DNA of 64,000 nt, taken from Actinomadura physcomitrii. GTDB lineage: Bacteria; Actinomycetota; Actinomycetes; Streptosporangiales; Streptosporangiaceae. Below the pieces are notes generated by a model, which was given only the letters and a program-made list of their open reading frames with translations, had not been told where the DNA came from and made no database searches. The position numbers were made by a program, and so were the translations under genes. Where the stretch lies: assembly GCF_008923205.2 (NCBI RefSeq), contig NZ_WBMS02000022.1:29064-93063 (forward strand). The letters are read 5' to 3'. Positions 51,735 to 59,869 of the stretch are shown here, one piece after another; position 1 is the first letter of the stretch, and every line of letters starts with the position of its first letter.

Positions 51735-53402
51735 TCAGACCTGCTCGGTCGGGGGGACGGACGGCCGCTCCCCGGTCGGGGCGGGTTCCTTGGTCGGGCT
51801 GGTGACCCAGGGCCCGGCGAGCGCCTCGCGGAACTCCCGCAGGCCGGGGATCTCGCCGTGCTTGGCCTGCACCGCGGCGCCGATCTGGCGGGCCCGGTGC
51901 ACCAGGATGTCGGAGCGGTGGTCGGGGGGCAGGTCGAGGATCGCCTCCTGGCCGCCGGCCAGCGCCGCGTCCGGGTTCCCGGCGTGGAGCTTGCACATCG
52001 CCCGGTCGAGGCGCACGAGAGTCAGGTCGACGCGGTCGGTCGGCGCGTACAGCGTCAGCGCGTGGCTCAGCACCTCGTCGCCGTGCTTGTGGTCGCCGAG
52101 ATTGGTGAACGTGTCGCCCTCATAGAAGGCCATCTGCCGGTCGGTGAAGCCGAACACCAGGTCGCTCGTGTCGGTCTTGGACAACTGGTCGAACACCGAG
52201 CGCCCGCGCACGAGCGCCCGGCGGGCGCTGGGCGCGGCGTCGCCGCGCCCGCGCAGCGCGAGCATGCCGAGCGCGCGCGCCTCCACCGCGGGCGCCATCG
52301 CCGCCGCCACGCCCGGGGTGCGGCCGGCCAGGTCCTGCGCCTTGCGCGCCAGGTGCAGCGCCTCGCGGGGGTCGCCGTAGTACATCGGGACGAGCGACTC
52401 GCGGACGGTCACCCAGGCGCGCAGCTGGCGGTCGCCGGTCTCGTCGGCCGCGGTGCGCGCGGTCCGGAAGAACGAGCGGGCCAGCCGGTGGTCGCCCAGA
52501 TTGATCATGATCAGCCCGGACAGCCCGGACAGCTGCGCAGCGATCCGGCACAGCCGCTCCTGCAGCTCGACCGGCTGCCGCTTGTCGCACATGCGGCGCA
52601 CCTCGCTGAAGTCCAGCAGCACATCGCAGAGCATCCGCAGCGACGGCGTCGCCTGGTACTGCCGGCCGTAGCCGTAGGTGGTCTCCTCCCATTGGTCGAG
52701 CATGGTCGGCGAGACCGTCGCACCGACCAGCGTGTCGTCCATCTTGCGTCGAATGCCGTCGACCGCACCCAGGAACTGGCCGTCGAGCGCCACGCCCGCT
52801 CCGGCCAGCAGTTGCAGAAGGGTCCTACGAAGCACGATGTCCTCCTCTCCCACGTCAATGGACAGGGGGCCGTCGGCGCGGTCAGGGCCCCGTAGGTCGT
52901 TGACTTCCACCCAGTGGCGGTCCTCCGCCCTGGGAATGATCGACCCGACGAGCGGACCGTCGGGCCGCTGTGCCGCGTGCCGTTCCGGAGCCCGCGGCTG
53001 CGGCACCGTGGCGGCCCCCGGCCGCACGGCGTGTCCCCGGCCGCAGATGCACGGGCTCTTGTAGTCGAGCTGATCGGGCTCGACGCGGTACACGGCGCAC
53101 AGGTAGTGCAGATACTCGGGACCGGGTCTTTTGTACCCGCTCTCATAGGCCGACAGCAGCGTCTCCCCGAGCCGGGGCGGCGGCTTGCCGTCGACCTCGT
53201 ACAGGGCCCTGACCTGGGCCACGATGTCGGACAGCGCGACACCGTGGGCCAGGCGGTGCGCCTTGACCCGGCTGGTGCCGAACAGGGGACCGCACTGCTC
53301 GTGGATCTCGTGCGCGATCTCTTGCGGGCTGCGCCCCCGGGCCAGGGCGTGCGCGCGGATCCGGCGAGCCACGTCCGTTTCTTTCCGAGGGGGGTCCGAC
53401 AT
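51735..53402 (-). CDS. XRE-family regulator with TPR-like C-terminal body
   Basis: A 555-residue regulator. The N-terminus (about 15-110) carries an HTH with SPQEIAHEIHEQCG, RVKAHRLAHGVALSDIV and LLSAYESGYKRPGPEYLHYL. The rest is helical with TPR-like repeats (RARALVRGRSVFD, LGDHKHGDEVLSHALTLY, NPDAALAGGQEAIL). Such actinomycete proteins govern development or secondary metabolism. ATG at 53402 has GGAGG 9 bases upstream. It is co-directional and coupled with a GNAT gene and diverges from a small protein gene. A strong dyad lies between them. Confidence 0.87.
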   Translation of the reverse strand: MSDPPRKETDVARRIRAHALARGRSPQEIAHEIHEQCGPLFGTSRVKAHRLAHGVALSDIVAQVRALYEVDGKPPPRLGETLLSAYESGYKRPGPEYLHYLCAVYRVEPDQLDYKSPCICGRGHAVRPGAATVPQPRAPERHAAQRPDGPLVGSIIPRAEDRHWVEVNDLRGPDRADGPLSIDVGEEDIVLRRTLLQLLAGAGVALDGQFLGAVDGIRRKMDDTLVGATVSPTMLDQWEETTYGYGRQYQATPSLRMLCDVLLDFSEVRRMCDKRQPVELQERLCRIAAQLSGLSGLIMINLGDHRLARSFFRTARTAADETGDRQLRAWVTVRESLVPMYYGDPREALHLARKAQDLAGRTPGVAAAMAPAVEARALGMLALRGRGDAAPSARRALVRGRSVFDQLSKTDTSDLVFGFTDRQMAFYEGDTFTNLGDHKHGDEVLSHALTLYAPTDRVDLTLVRLDRAMCKLHAGNPDAALAGGQEAILDLPPDHRSDILVHRARQIGAAVQAKHGEIPGLREFREALAGPWVTSPTKEPAPTGERPSVPPTEQV

Positions 53403-53811
53403 CGATTCCGGCCTCCTCACCGTCGGGCCGGGGCGCCGCTCCTCCGGGGGAAGGGCGGTCGTCCAGGCCACGGCGACCGGTCAATAGTTGGCCACGACAG
53501 ATAATCTCTCGCGCACGCAGCGTAACCCTGACGGCGGGGCGAACCAAGCGATTCCCGGGAAAGACAGGGGCTTCGGATGCGTCCCCACTCCCCAGGGTAG
53601 AGATTCTTCCTCCGCCGGATGTGAAGCTTCCCCTGAGGCGGTGGAATCCGGTACTTCGCCGGACGGGGGAGCCCTTGACCCGCCACCGTGAGAGTTGCAA
53701 TTCTCACCTTGAGCAACAGAACGGATCCAGAGGGTTGATCATTTGCCGGCCGTCCCGGCGGGCGCGCGGTCACGCACCACGCCCCCCGGGGCCGGCGACG
53801 AGGGATCGGCG
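53403..53811. other. Divergent regulatory region between XRE regulator and its small neighbour
   Basis: This 409-base region is the least GC-rich part of the right half. It carries TAATCT/GATTAT words near 53500-53512 and the dyad operator described separately. A further TTGATCATT lies at 53731-53740. It probably holds divergent promoters. No coding frame with a credible start was found. Confidence 0.55.
53675..53707 (+). promoter_or_regulatory. Promoter-operator for the small neighbour, with a 20-bp dyad
   Basis: TTGACC (53675-53680) is a good -35. The predicted -10 lies within GTGAGAGTTGCAATTCTCAC (53688-53707), an inverted repeat in which 18 of 20 bases match. A dyad covering the -10 is the expected place for a repressor site, most simply for the adjacent XRE protein. 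Confidence 0.6.
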
Positions 53812-54213
53812 ATGCAGACGACGGCACAGGAACCGGCGGTACGGCAGCGGCCCGGCGCAGCGGCGGCGGGCGCGGCGGAGGGAAGGGGAACGCAGGTGGT
53901 CACCGACAGACGCGTCGGCTACCTCCAGGCGCTGGAGCGCGAGCTCGACGCGCGCGGACTGGTCGCCCGCGTGGTCCGGACCCGGTCCGGCCCGGCCTTC
54001 CTGCGGGTGGTGAACCCGGCCGCGGCGAGCCTGGCCGAGGACGTCACCTGCGCTCCCGTCCCCGACGGCCACGACCACTACTTCTGGTGGTCCTGGGGGG
54101 AGCGCATGCACCGCGTCGACGACGTGGGCGGCGCGGCCCTGAAGCTCGCGCACGTCCTGCAGCCCCTCGATCAGCGGTCCGCCCGCGTGATGCGGCCGGC
54201 GGGCCGCTCCTAG
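53812..54213 (+). CDS. Small protein beside the XRE regulator, unknown function
   Basis: A 133-residue protein. The first 35 residues are Ala/Gly-rich. The rest has a clear fold-like pattern: GYLQALERELDARGLVARVV, LRVVNPAAASLAEDVTCAP, HYFWWSWGERMHRVDD and AALKLAHVLQPL. Small partners of this size often diverge from XRE regulators in actinomycetes and contribute to their effect. ATG at 53812 with GAGGGA 8 bases upstream is preferred to earlier starts. A strong hairpin follows. No enzyme motif is visible. Confidence 0.78.
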   Translation: MQTTAQEPAVRQRPGAAAAGAAEGRGTQVVTDRRVGYLQALERELDARGLVARVVRTRSGPAFLRVVNPAAASLAEDVTCAPVPDGHDHYFWWSWGERMHRVDDVGGAALKLAHVLQPLDQRSARVMRPAGRS

Positions 54214-54219
54214 AGCCGG

Positions 54220-54279
54220 GCGTGCCCCGCGGGGCCGTGGCCGGAACGGCGCGGCAGCCGCGGACCCCGCGGGGCACGC
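54220..54279 (+). terminator. Terminator after the small XRE neighbour
   Basis: GCGTGCCCCGCGGGG and CCCCGCGGGGCACGC form a 15-bp perfect stem. The 30-base loop itself folds through CGCGG and CCGCG words. Confidence 0.7.
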
Positions 54280-54432
54280 TCGCCGGAACAGCCCCTCCCC
54301 GGCCTTGTCAAGACACGTCGCCGGCGAGGTACGAACCGGTCGTTACCGTCCCCTACGATCGGGCTCGTACCCGCCGCAGGTCCACGGCGAGGTGTCGAGA
54401 CACCCACAACGGCCGGGGAGGGTCTGCCCGAG

Positions 54433-55431
54433 ATGTTGGTCGATGCCCAGTCCCTGCTGCCCTGGGCGCAGAACGGCACGCCGGAGGCGGCCTGCCGCGA
54501 CCAGTCGCCGAGCACCGGCTGCCGGCTGGTCTGGAACGTCTCCCACAGCACCGACTTCACCCACTTCTACGCGACGTGGCTCGACAAGCCCCTCGGCACC
54601 GTCCTGTCGATCATCGTCACCTTCGCGCTGGCGCTGGTCGTGCGGAACGTCGCGCACCGGATGATCACCAAGGTGACGGTGCGGATGTCCGAGGGCACCA
54701 TGTCCGAGAAGATCAAGGAGCGGTCCCGGACGGTCTTCGAGGGCAGCCCCGCACTGCTGAACCAGCGGCGGGCGCAGCGCGCCAAGACGCTCGGCTCGGT
54801 GCTGAACTCGGTCGCGTCCATCGTGATCATGGGCACCGCGGCGTTCAGCATCCTCGGCTCGCTCGGGCTGAACCTCGCGCCGATCCTGGCCAGCGCGAGC
54901 GTGATCGGCGTCGCGGTCGGCTTCGGCGCGCAGAACATCGTCAAGGACTTCCTCGCCGGGCTGTTCATGCTGCTGGAGGACCAGTACGGCGTCGGCGACT
55001 TCATCGACGTGGGCTCGGCCAAGGGCACGGTGGAGGCGGTCACCCTGCGGGTCACCCGGATGCGCGACGTCAACGGCGTCGTCTGGTACGTGCCGAACGG
55101 CGAGATCAAGAAGGTCGGGAACGAGTCGCAGAACTGGGGCCGGGCCGTCCTGGACATCCCGGTCGACATCCGCGAGGACACCGAGAAGGTCAAGGAGATC
55201 CTGCAGACCACCGCGGACGCGCTGGCGGCCTCGCCCGGCTGGGCGGACCTGATCCTGGAGGCGCCGTCGGTGTGGGGCGTGCAGGCGCTCGCCGGCGACG
55301 CGCTCGTGATCCGCGTGGTGCTGAAGACCGCACCCGGCAAGCAGGGCGAGGTCGCCCGGGAGCTGCGCGAACGGGTGAAGAACGCGTTCGACGACGCGGG
55401 CGTCACCGTCGCCACCCCGGCCGCGAACTGA
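54433..55431 (+). CDS. Small-conductance mechanosensitive channel (MscS family)
   Basis: A 332-residue channel. A short extracytoplasmic N-terminus with two Cys (AACRDQ, GCRLVW) precedes helices at about 53-72 and 118-165. The pore region LGLNLAPILASASVIGVAVGFGAQNIVKDFLAG (read in segments) and the following beta domain VGDFIDVG and VWYVPNGEI are diagnostic. It releases solutes on hypo-osmotic shock. The ATG has GGGAGGG about 10 bases upstream. It lies 70 bases before a truncated haemoglobin gene in the same direction. Confidence 0.92.
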   Translation: MLVDAQSLLPWAQNGTPEAACRDQSPSTGCRLVWNVSHSTDFTHFYATWLDKPLGTVLSIIVTFALALVVRNVAHRMITKVTVRMSEGTMSEKIKERSRTVFEGSPALLNQRRAQRAKTLGSVLNSVASIVIMGTAAFSILGSLGLNLAPILASASVIGVAVGFGAQNIVKDFLAGLFMLLEDQYGVGDFIDVGSAKGTVEAVTLRVTRMRDVNGVVWYVPNGEIKKVGNESQNWGRAVLDIPVDIREDTEKVKEILQTTADALAASPGWADLILEAPSVWGVQALAGDALVIRVVLKTAPGKQGEVARELRERVKNAFDDAGVTVATPAAN

Positions 55432-55500
55432 CCCGCGCACCGGCGGGGTCCCGCACGCGGCCGATCAAGGGCCGGCGGATCGCATAGGGTGGGCAGCGCC

Positions 55501-55884
55501 ATGACTGAACAGGTGACCTTCTACGAAGCGGTCGGCGGCGAGGAGACCTTCCACCGGCTGGTGCACCGCTTCTACCAGGGTGTCGCTGAAGACCCCGACC
55601 TGCGCGCCCTCTACCCGGAGGAGGACCTCGGCCCCGCCGAGGAGCGGCTCCGGCTCTTCCTCATCCAGTACTGGGGCGGCCCCAGCACCTACAGCCGGCG
55701 GCGCGGCCATCCGCGATTGCGGATGCGGCACGTCCCGTTCGTCATCGGCGAGGCGGAACGGGACGCCTGGCTGCGGCACATGCGGGTCGCGGTCGACGAG
55801 CTGGAGCTGCCCGAGCAGCTGGAGAAGATGCTCTGGGACTACTTCACGATGGCGGCGCGAAGCATGGTGAACGCGCCGTCCTGA
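55501..55884 (+). CDS. Truncated haemoglobin (group II, GlbO type)
   Basis: A 127-residue globin. TFYEAVGGEETFHRLVHRFYQGV carries the B10 Tyr. The proximal His is in LRMRHVPFVIG and the C-terminus holds WDYFTMAARSM. The YWGGPSTYSRRRGHPRLRMRH sequence, in parts, is the group II signature. It likely binds oxygen or nitric oxide. ATG at 55501 is preferred over a GTG 12 bases upstream. It lies between mscS and a GH13 gene, possibly in one transcript. Confidence 0.92.
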   Translation: MTEQVTFYEAVGGEETFHRLVHRFYQGVAEDPDLRALYPEEDLGPAEERLRLFLIQYWGGPSTYSRRRGHPRLRMRHVPFVIGEAERDAWLRHMRVAVDELELPEQLEKMLWDYFTMAARSMVNAPS

Positions 55885-55902
55885 GCGGGTAGATCGCTGT
55901 AC

Positions 55903-57468
55903 ATGACGCGAACCCCCTGGTGGCGCAACGCCGTCGTGTACGAGGTCTACGTCCGCAGCTTCGCCGACTCGGGCGGTGACGGCGAAGGCGATCTCCAGGG
56001 GATCCGGTCGCGGCTACCGTACCTGCGCGACCTGGGCGTGGACGCGCTCTGGCTGACGCCCTTCTACACCTCGCCGCTCGCGGACGGCGGCTACGACGTC
56101 GCCGACTACCGCGACGTCGACCCCCGCTTCGGCACGCTCGCGGACTTCGATGCCCTCGTGGCGGACGCGCACGCCCACGGGCTCAAGCTCATCGTGGACA
56201 TCGTCCCGAACCACTCGTCGGACCGGCACCGGTGGTTCCAGGAGGCGCTGGCGTCACCGCCCGGGTCCCCGGAACGAGGCCGCTACATTTTCCGTCCCGG
56301 AAGGCCAGGAGAGAATCCCGGCGAGGTCGAACCGCCGAACGACTGGCCGTCCGCGTTCGGCGGACCGGCCTGGACACGGGTCCCCGACGGCGAGTGGTAC
56401 CTGCACCTGTACGCCCCCGAGCAGCCGGACTTCAACTGGCGCAACCCCGAGGTCCGGGCCGAGTTCGAGGACATCCTGCGGTTCTGGCTCGACCGCGGCG
56501 TGGACGGCTTCCGCATCGACGTCGCCGCCGGCCTCGTCAAGGACGCCTCGCTCGGCGACCTGAACGGCCGGGCCCGCCGCGTCGCGAACGGGCCGATCTA
56601 CAGCCGTCCCGAGGTCCACGAGATCTACCGGCGGTGGCGCCGCATCCTGGACGACTACGACGGCGACCGCATGGCCATCGGCGAGGTGTGGACGGACGGC
56701 CCCGAGGACCTCGCGCTCTACCTGCGCCCGGACGAACTGCACCAGGTGTTCCAGTTCGACCTGCAGCTCGCGCCGTGGTCGGCGCCGGCGTTCCGCGACG
56801 TGATCGAGGCGGCGCTGAAGGCCGTCGCGCCGACCGGTGCCGCGCCCACCTGGGTGCTGTCCAGCCACGACTCCGTCCGCCACCTCACCCGGTACGAGCG
56901 GCCGGGCGGCGTCCCCGGAATGGAGCACGCGCGCGCCAAGGCGGCCCTGCTGATGCTGCTGGCACTGCCTGGCTCGGCGTACCTGTACCAAGGCGAGGAG
57001 CTGGGCCTGCCGGAGGTGCGCGACCTGCCCGACGAGGCCCGCCAGGACCCGATCTGGAAGCGCAGCGGCGGAACCCGACCCGGACGGGACGGCTGCCGCG
57101 TCCCGCTCCCCTGGTCCGGAACAACGGAGCCGTACGGCTTCTCACCGGACGGCGTCCGCCCATGGCTGCCGATGCCGGCGGGATGGGCGTCGCTGACGGC
57201 GCAGGCACAGGCGGACGAGCCGGCCTCGATGCTGGCGTTCTACCGGCGCGCGCTGGCGCAGCGCCGCGAGCTGCCGGACGCCCTGCCCGAGGAGCTGACA
57301 TGGCGCGACTCCCCCGACACCACCGTCTTCTTCACCCGCGGACCGCTCACCTGCGCGGTCAACTGCGGCGACAACCCCGTCCGCCTCCCGCCGGGGACCC
57401 CGATCCTGACGAGCATGCCCATGTACGGCGACCTCCTCCCCGGCAACGCCGCGGCTTGGCTGTATTAA
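55903..57468 (+). CDS. GH13 alpha-glucosidase/oligo-glucosidase
   Basis: A 521-residue cytoplasmic glycosidase of the alpha-amylase family. Catalytic residues are Asp206 (GFRIDVAAG), Glu261 (GEVW) and Asp323 (SSHDSVRH). The barrel start WWRNAVVYEVYVRSFADS and DIVPNHSSDRHRWF are typical of alpha-glucosidases. It likely splits maltose or isomaltose-type sugars. It starts 18 bases after the globin stop, suggesting co-transcription. A GGCTTG/CAAGCC dyad spans its stop, and a complex hairpin region follows. Confidence 0.93.
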   Translation: MTRTPWWRNAVVYEVYVRSFADSGGDGEGDLQGIRSRLPYLRDLGVDALWLTPFYTSPLADGGYDVADYRDVDPRFGTLADFDALVADAHAHGLKLIVDIVPNHSSDRHRWFQEALASPPGSPERGRYIFRPGRPGENPGEVEPPNDWPSAFGGPAWTRVPDGEWYLHLYAPEQPDFNWRNPEVRAEFEDILRFWLDRGVDGFRIDVAAGLVKDASLGDLNGRARRVANGPIYSRPEVHEIYRRWRRILDDYDGDRMAIGEVWTDGPEDLALYLRPDELHQVFQFDLQLAPWSAPAFRDVIEAALKAVAPTGAAPTWVLSSHDSVRHLTRYERPGGVPGMEHARAKAALLMLLALPGSAYLYQGEELGLPEVRDLPDEARQDPIWKRSGGTRPGRDGCRVPLPWSGTTEPYGFSPDGVRPWLPMPAGWASLTAQAQADEPASMLAFYRRALAQRRELPDALPEELTWRDSPDTTVFFTRGPLTCAVNCGDNPVRLPPGTPILTSMPMYGDLLPGNAAAWLY

Positions 57469-57800
57469 GGCAAGCCAGGCCCAGGGCGCTCGCCTAGCGG
57501 CTCGCACCCTGACCTTGCTTGGGCGAGCGCGACCTCGCTTCGCGAGCTCCGCGGTGGGGGCTCGCCTCCGGCATCGCCCCCACCACTCAGATAACGCGCT
57601 CGCGCGCCGGCTCAGGCACCCGTTGATCGAAGGTTCGGGGCCGCTACCTCAGCCACCTCACGGGCGGGGACGCGGAGGGAGCGCTAGCGAGTGGAGCGGC
57701 CCCGCCCGACGGGCGACAGGCTGTTTCGCGCGGAGCGCCAGCGGCGCGGGAAACCGCCTGTCGACCGCGACGGGGGGTTCCAGGGGGTCGTCCCCCTGGG
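57469..57800. other. Gene-free region packed with hairpins
   Basis: This 332-base region holds five stems in order: CTCGC/GCGAG (57534-57546), GGTGGGGGC/GCCCCCACC (57553-57561, 57576-57584), GGGCGGGG/CCCCGCCC (57662-57669, 57700-57707), GACAGGC with inner GTTTC/GAAAC (57715-57762), and CCAGGGGG/CCCCCTGG (57780-57799). The words CTCGC-TTC-GCGAG and GCTCGCCTCCGGC resemble those at 28940-29014. No coding frame looks real. It is probably a repeat-like element plus terminators. Confidence 0.6.
57780..57799 (-). terminator. Terminator of the S37 peptidase gene
   Basis: CCAGGGGG pairs with CCCCCTGG around a TCGT tetraloop. It begins two bases after the peptidase stop codon on the minus strand. Confidence 0.75.
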
Positions 57801-59222
57801 TCACATCGGCGGGCGCTGGAGTTCCAACGGGTCGTCGGCGGAGGGCCCAGTCGTGAGGGTCTTGGCCTGGGCCTGGACGCCGGCCCAGCGCAGCACGTCG
57901 GCCTTCGCCTTCGACTGCTGCGCGGCGGGCAGGTAGCCGATCAGGCGGCCGCTGTGGTTCATGCCGGGGGCGACGTAGACGGCGGAGTCGCGGCTGCCGC
58001 CGCCGAGGCGGAACGGCTCGGCTCCCCACGGGTCGTTCTGGCCGTAGAGGAACAGCATGTGGTCGGCGTGCCGCTTGACCCAGGTGTCGATGTCGCGCAT
58101 CGCCTTGCCGTTGTCGAAGCGCATCGGGATGTCGCGCGGGACGTAGGTGCGCGGCTGGTAGCTGCTCTCGTACCGCAGCAGCGGACGCAGGTAGGTGAAC
58201 TTCGGCGACGGCCAGCCGAGCTGGGTGCCCGCCTGGTAGTAGTACGGGATGTAGGGGGCGAGGCCCTGGTCGGTGTAGAACGACAGCCCGGAGATGTCGT
58301 CGAGGGTCTTGTAGAGGTCGTCGTCCGAGGCGTTCACCGCGGGCAGCGAGGCGCAGTCCGACTGCAGGTGGTACTGCCAGAAGCCCCACACGTAGTCCAT
58401 GACGGAGTTCTCGAACGCGCGGTCCGGGGTGCGCAGGATGTCGAACGTCCACTTGTTCTGCGCGGCGGCGGCCTTGAACCGCTCGAGCATCGCGGGGCGG
58501 CGCTTGAGGAACTCGCGGGCGAGCGCTTCGACGTGGGTGCGGCACTCTGGGTCGGTGCCGACGGTCTTGAAGAACTTGTCGTAGGCGCCGTCGGCGTTGT
58601 TGTCGACGTCGTTGGGCGCCACGTAGACGACGCTGCCGTCGACGTCGCGGGGGTAGAAGCGCTTGTGGTAGACGACGGTCATGCCGCCCTTGCTGGCGCC
58701 GGTCGAGATCCACTTGCCCTTATAGATCGTCTTGAGCGCGCCGATGATCCGGTGCTCGTCGGTGGCGGCCTGCCAGATCGTGTCCTTCGTCCAGTCCGCG
58801 GGCTCGGGCCGGGACGGGGTGAAGTAGCGGTACTCGACGGAGATCTGGTTGCCGTCGACGAGCGCGGTCGGCTCGGCGGTGAACATGGTCTCGGGGGTGT
58901 CGTAGCCGCTGGTGTAGAGCACCATGGGCCGGTCCGCCGACTTGTGCTGCAGCATGATGCGCTGCTCGAACCACTTCCCGTTCGGGTGGCGGTGGTCGAC
59001 GGGCTGGCGGTACTCGAGCCAGAACCAGCGGTAGCCGGGAATCGTGGAGGCCTTCTCCGTCACCTGCATGCCGGGGATGGCCTTGAGCCGGGCGAGGATG
59101 TCGTCCGACTGGGCCGCCTCGCCGGCCGTCGCGGGGGTCGCCGCCTGCGCCGCGGTGGCGCCGGTGCCGGCCATGCCCGCGGCGAGCAGCAGGGCGATCG
59201 CTCCTCGTGAGATGCGCCGCAT
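57801..59222 (-). CDS. Secreted prolyl tri/tetrapeptidyl aminopeptidase (PS-10, S37 family)
   Basis: A 473-residue exported serine peptidase. The signal peptide is clear (RRISRG, hydrophobic 8-20, then AQAATPA). Ser177 lies in STGASKGGMTVVYH, the Asp in YGQNDPWGAEPF and the His in PGMNHSGRLIG, matching Streptomyces PS-10 enzymes. It removes tri- or tetrapeptides from protein fragments outside the cell. ATG at 59222 is preferred to an in-frame start 27 bases upstream because AAGGGA lies 5 bases before it. Relatives are also annotated as S28. Confidence 0.93.
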   Translation of the reverse strand: MRRISRGAIALLLAAGMAGTGATAAQAATPATAGEAAQSDDILARLKAIPGMQVTEKASTIPGYRWFWLEYRQPVDHRHPNGKWFEQRIMLQHKSADRPMVLYTSGYDTPETMFTAEPTALVDGNQISVEYRYFTPSRPEPADWTKDTIWQAATDEHRIIGALKTIYKGKWISTGASKGGMTVVYHKRFYPRDVDGSVVYVAPNDVDNNADGAYDKFFKTVGTDPECRTHVEALAREFLKRRPAMLERFKAAAAQNKWTFDILRTPDRAFENSVMDYVWGFWQYHLQSDCASLPAVNASDDDLYKTLDDISGLSFYTDQGLAPYIPYYYQAGTQLGWPSPKFTYLRPLLRYESSYQPRTYVPRDIPMRFDNGKAMRDIDTWVKRHADHMLFLYGQNDPWGAEPFRLGGGSRDSAVYVAPGMNHSGRLIGYLPAAQQSKAKADVLRWAGVQAQAKTLTTGPSADDPLELQRPPM

Positions 59223-59330
59223 TTCATCCCTTCCACGTGGGTTCGCCACATTTCGCGACGCGACACTAGAGGGATATCTGCAGCGAAAGCGGATCCTGGT
59301 GCGCTTGTTACTTATCCGTGACTGCGCCGG

Positions 59331-59768
59331 TCACTCCGCGGGGACGACGTACCGTCCGATGAACTCGCGCTCCTGCGGGGTGAAGCGGCGCAGCCGGTTC
59401 GCCTCCACGTCGAACGCGACGAGCGTCGAGGTGGCGGTCGCGTAGACGTTCTCGTCATCGCGCACCTCGTAGGCCAGCTTGAACGACGCTGCGCGCACCT
59501 CGGTCACCCACGTCTCGACGCGGATCGGGTAGACGGTCGGCAGCAGCGGCAGCTTGTAGTCGATCTCGTGCCGGGAGATCACCATGCCGCGGACCGGCTG
59601 CTCGCCCTTGCGCACCGGGTCGCCGTGGAGCATCTCCAGGCGCGCGTCCTCCAGGTAGCCGAGGAACTTGACGTTGTTCACATGGCCCTGGGAGTCAATG
59701 TCCCCGAACCGGATGTTGAACTCGTAGACGTGCCGGTACTCGGCCGCGGGCAGGTCGGTCTGCTGCAT
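59331..59768 (-). CDS. Acyl-CoA thioesterase (hotdog fold)
   Basis: A 145-residue 4HBT-type thioesterase. NIRFGDIDSQGHVNNVKFLGYLEDAR contains the catalytic Asp and the HVNN loop, given here in two parts of the fold. VISRHEIDYKLPLLPT follows on the long helix side. It probably hydrolyses medium or long acyl-CoA. It lies in the same direction as the S37 gene downstream and gudD upstream, but gaps of 100 bases or more suggest separate units. Confidence 0.9.
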   Translation of the reverse strand: MQQTDLPAAEYRHVYEFNIRFGDIDSQGHVNNVKFLGYLEDARLEMLHGDPVRKGEQPVRGMVISRHEIDYKLPLLPTVYPIRVETWVTEVRAASFKLAYEVRDDENVYATATSTLVAFDVEANRLRRFTPQEREFIGRYVVPAE

Positions 59769-59869
59769 GTCCTCGCCTGGGGGTCGGGTGCCTGGGGCCG
59801 GCGACGGGGGTCTGCACCGGTCGGCCCGATGTTACCGGCCGGTGGCCGCGTCCCGAGCGGGCGCCCTGC

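Noticed and set aside
57515..57856. A 113-codon plus-strand frame in the hairpin region
   Set aside because: No ribosome binding site, Arg/Pro-rich product, and it runs into the S37 peptidase gene on the other strand.
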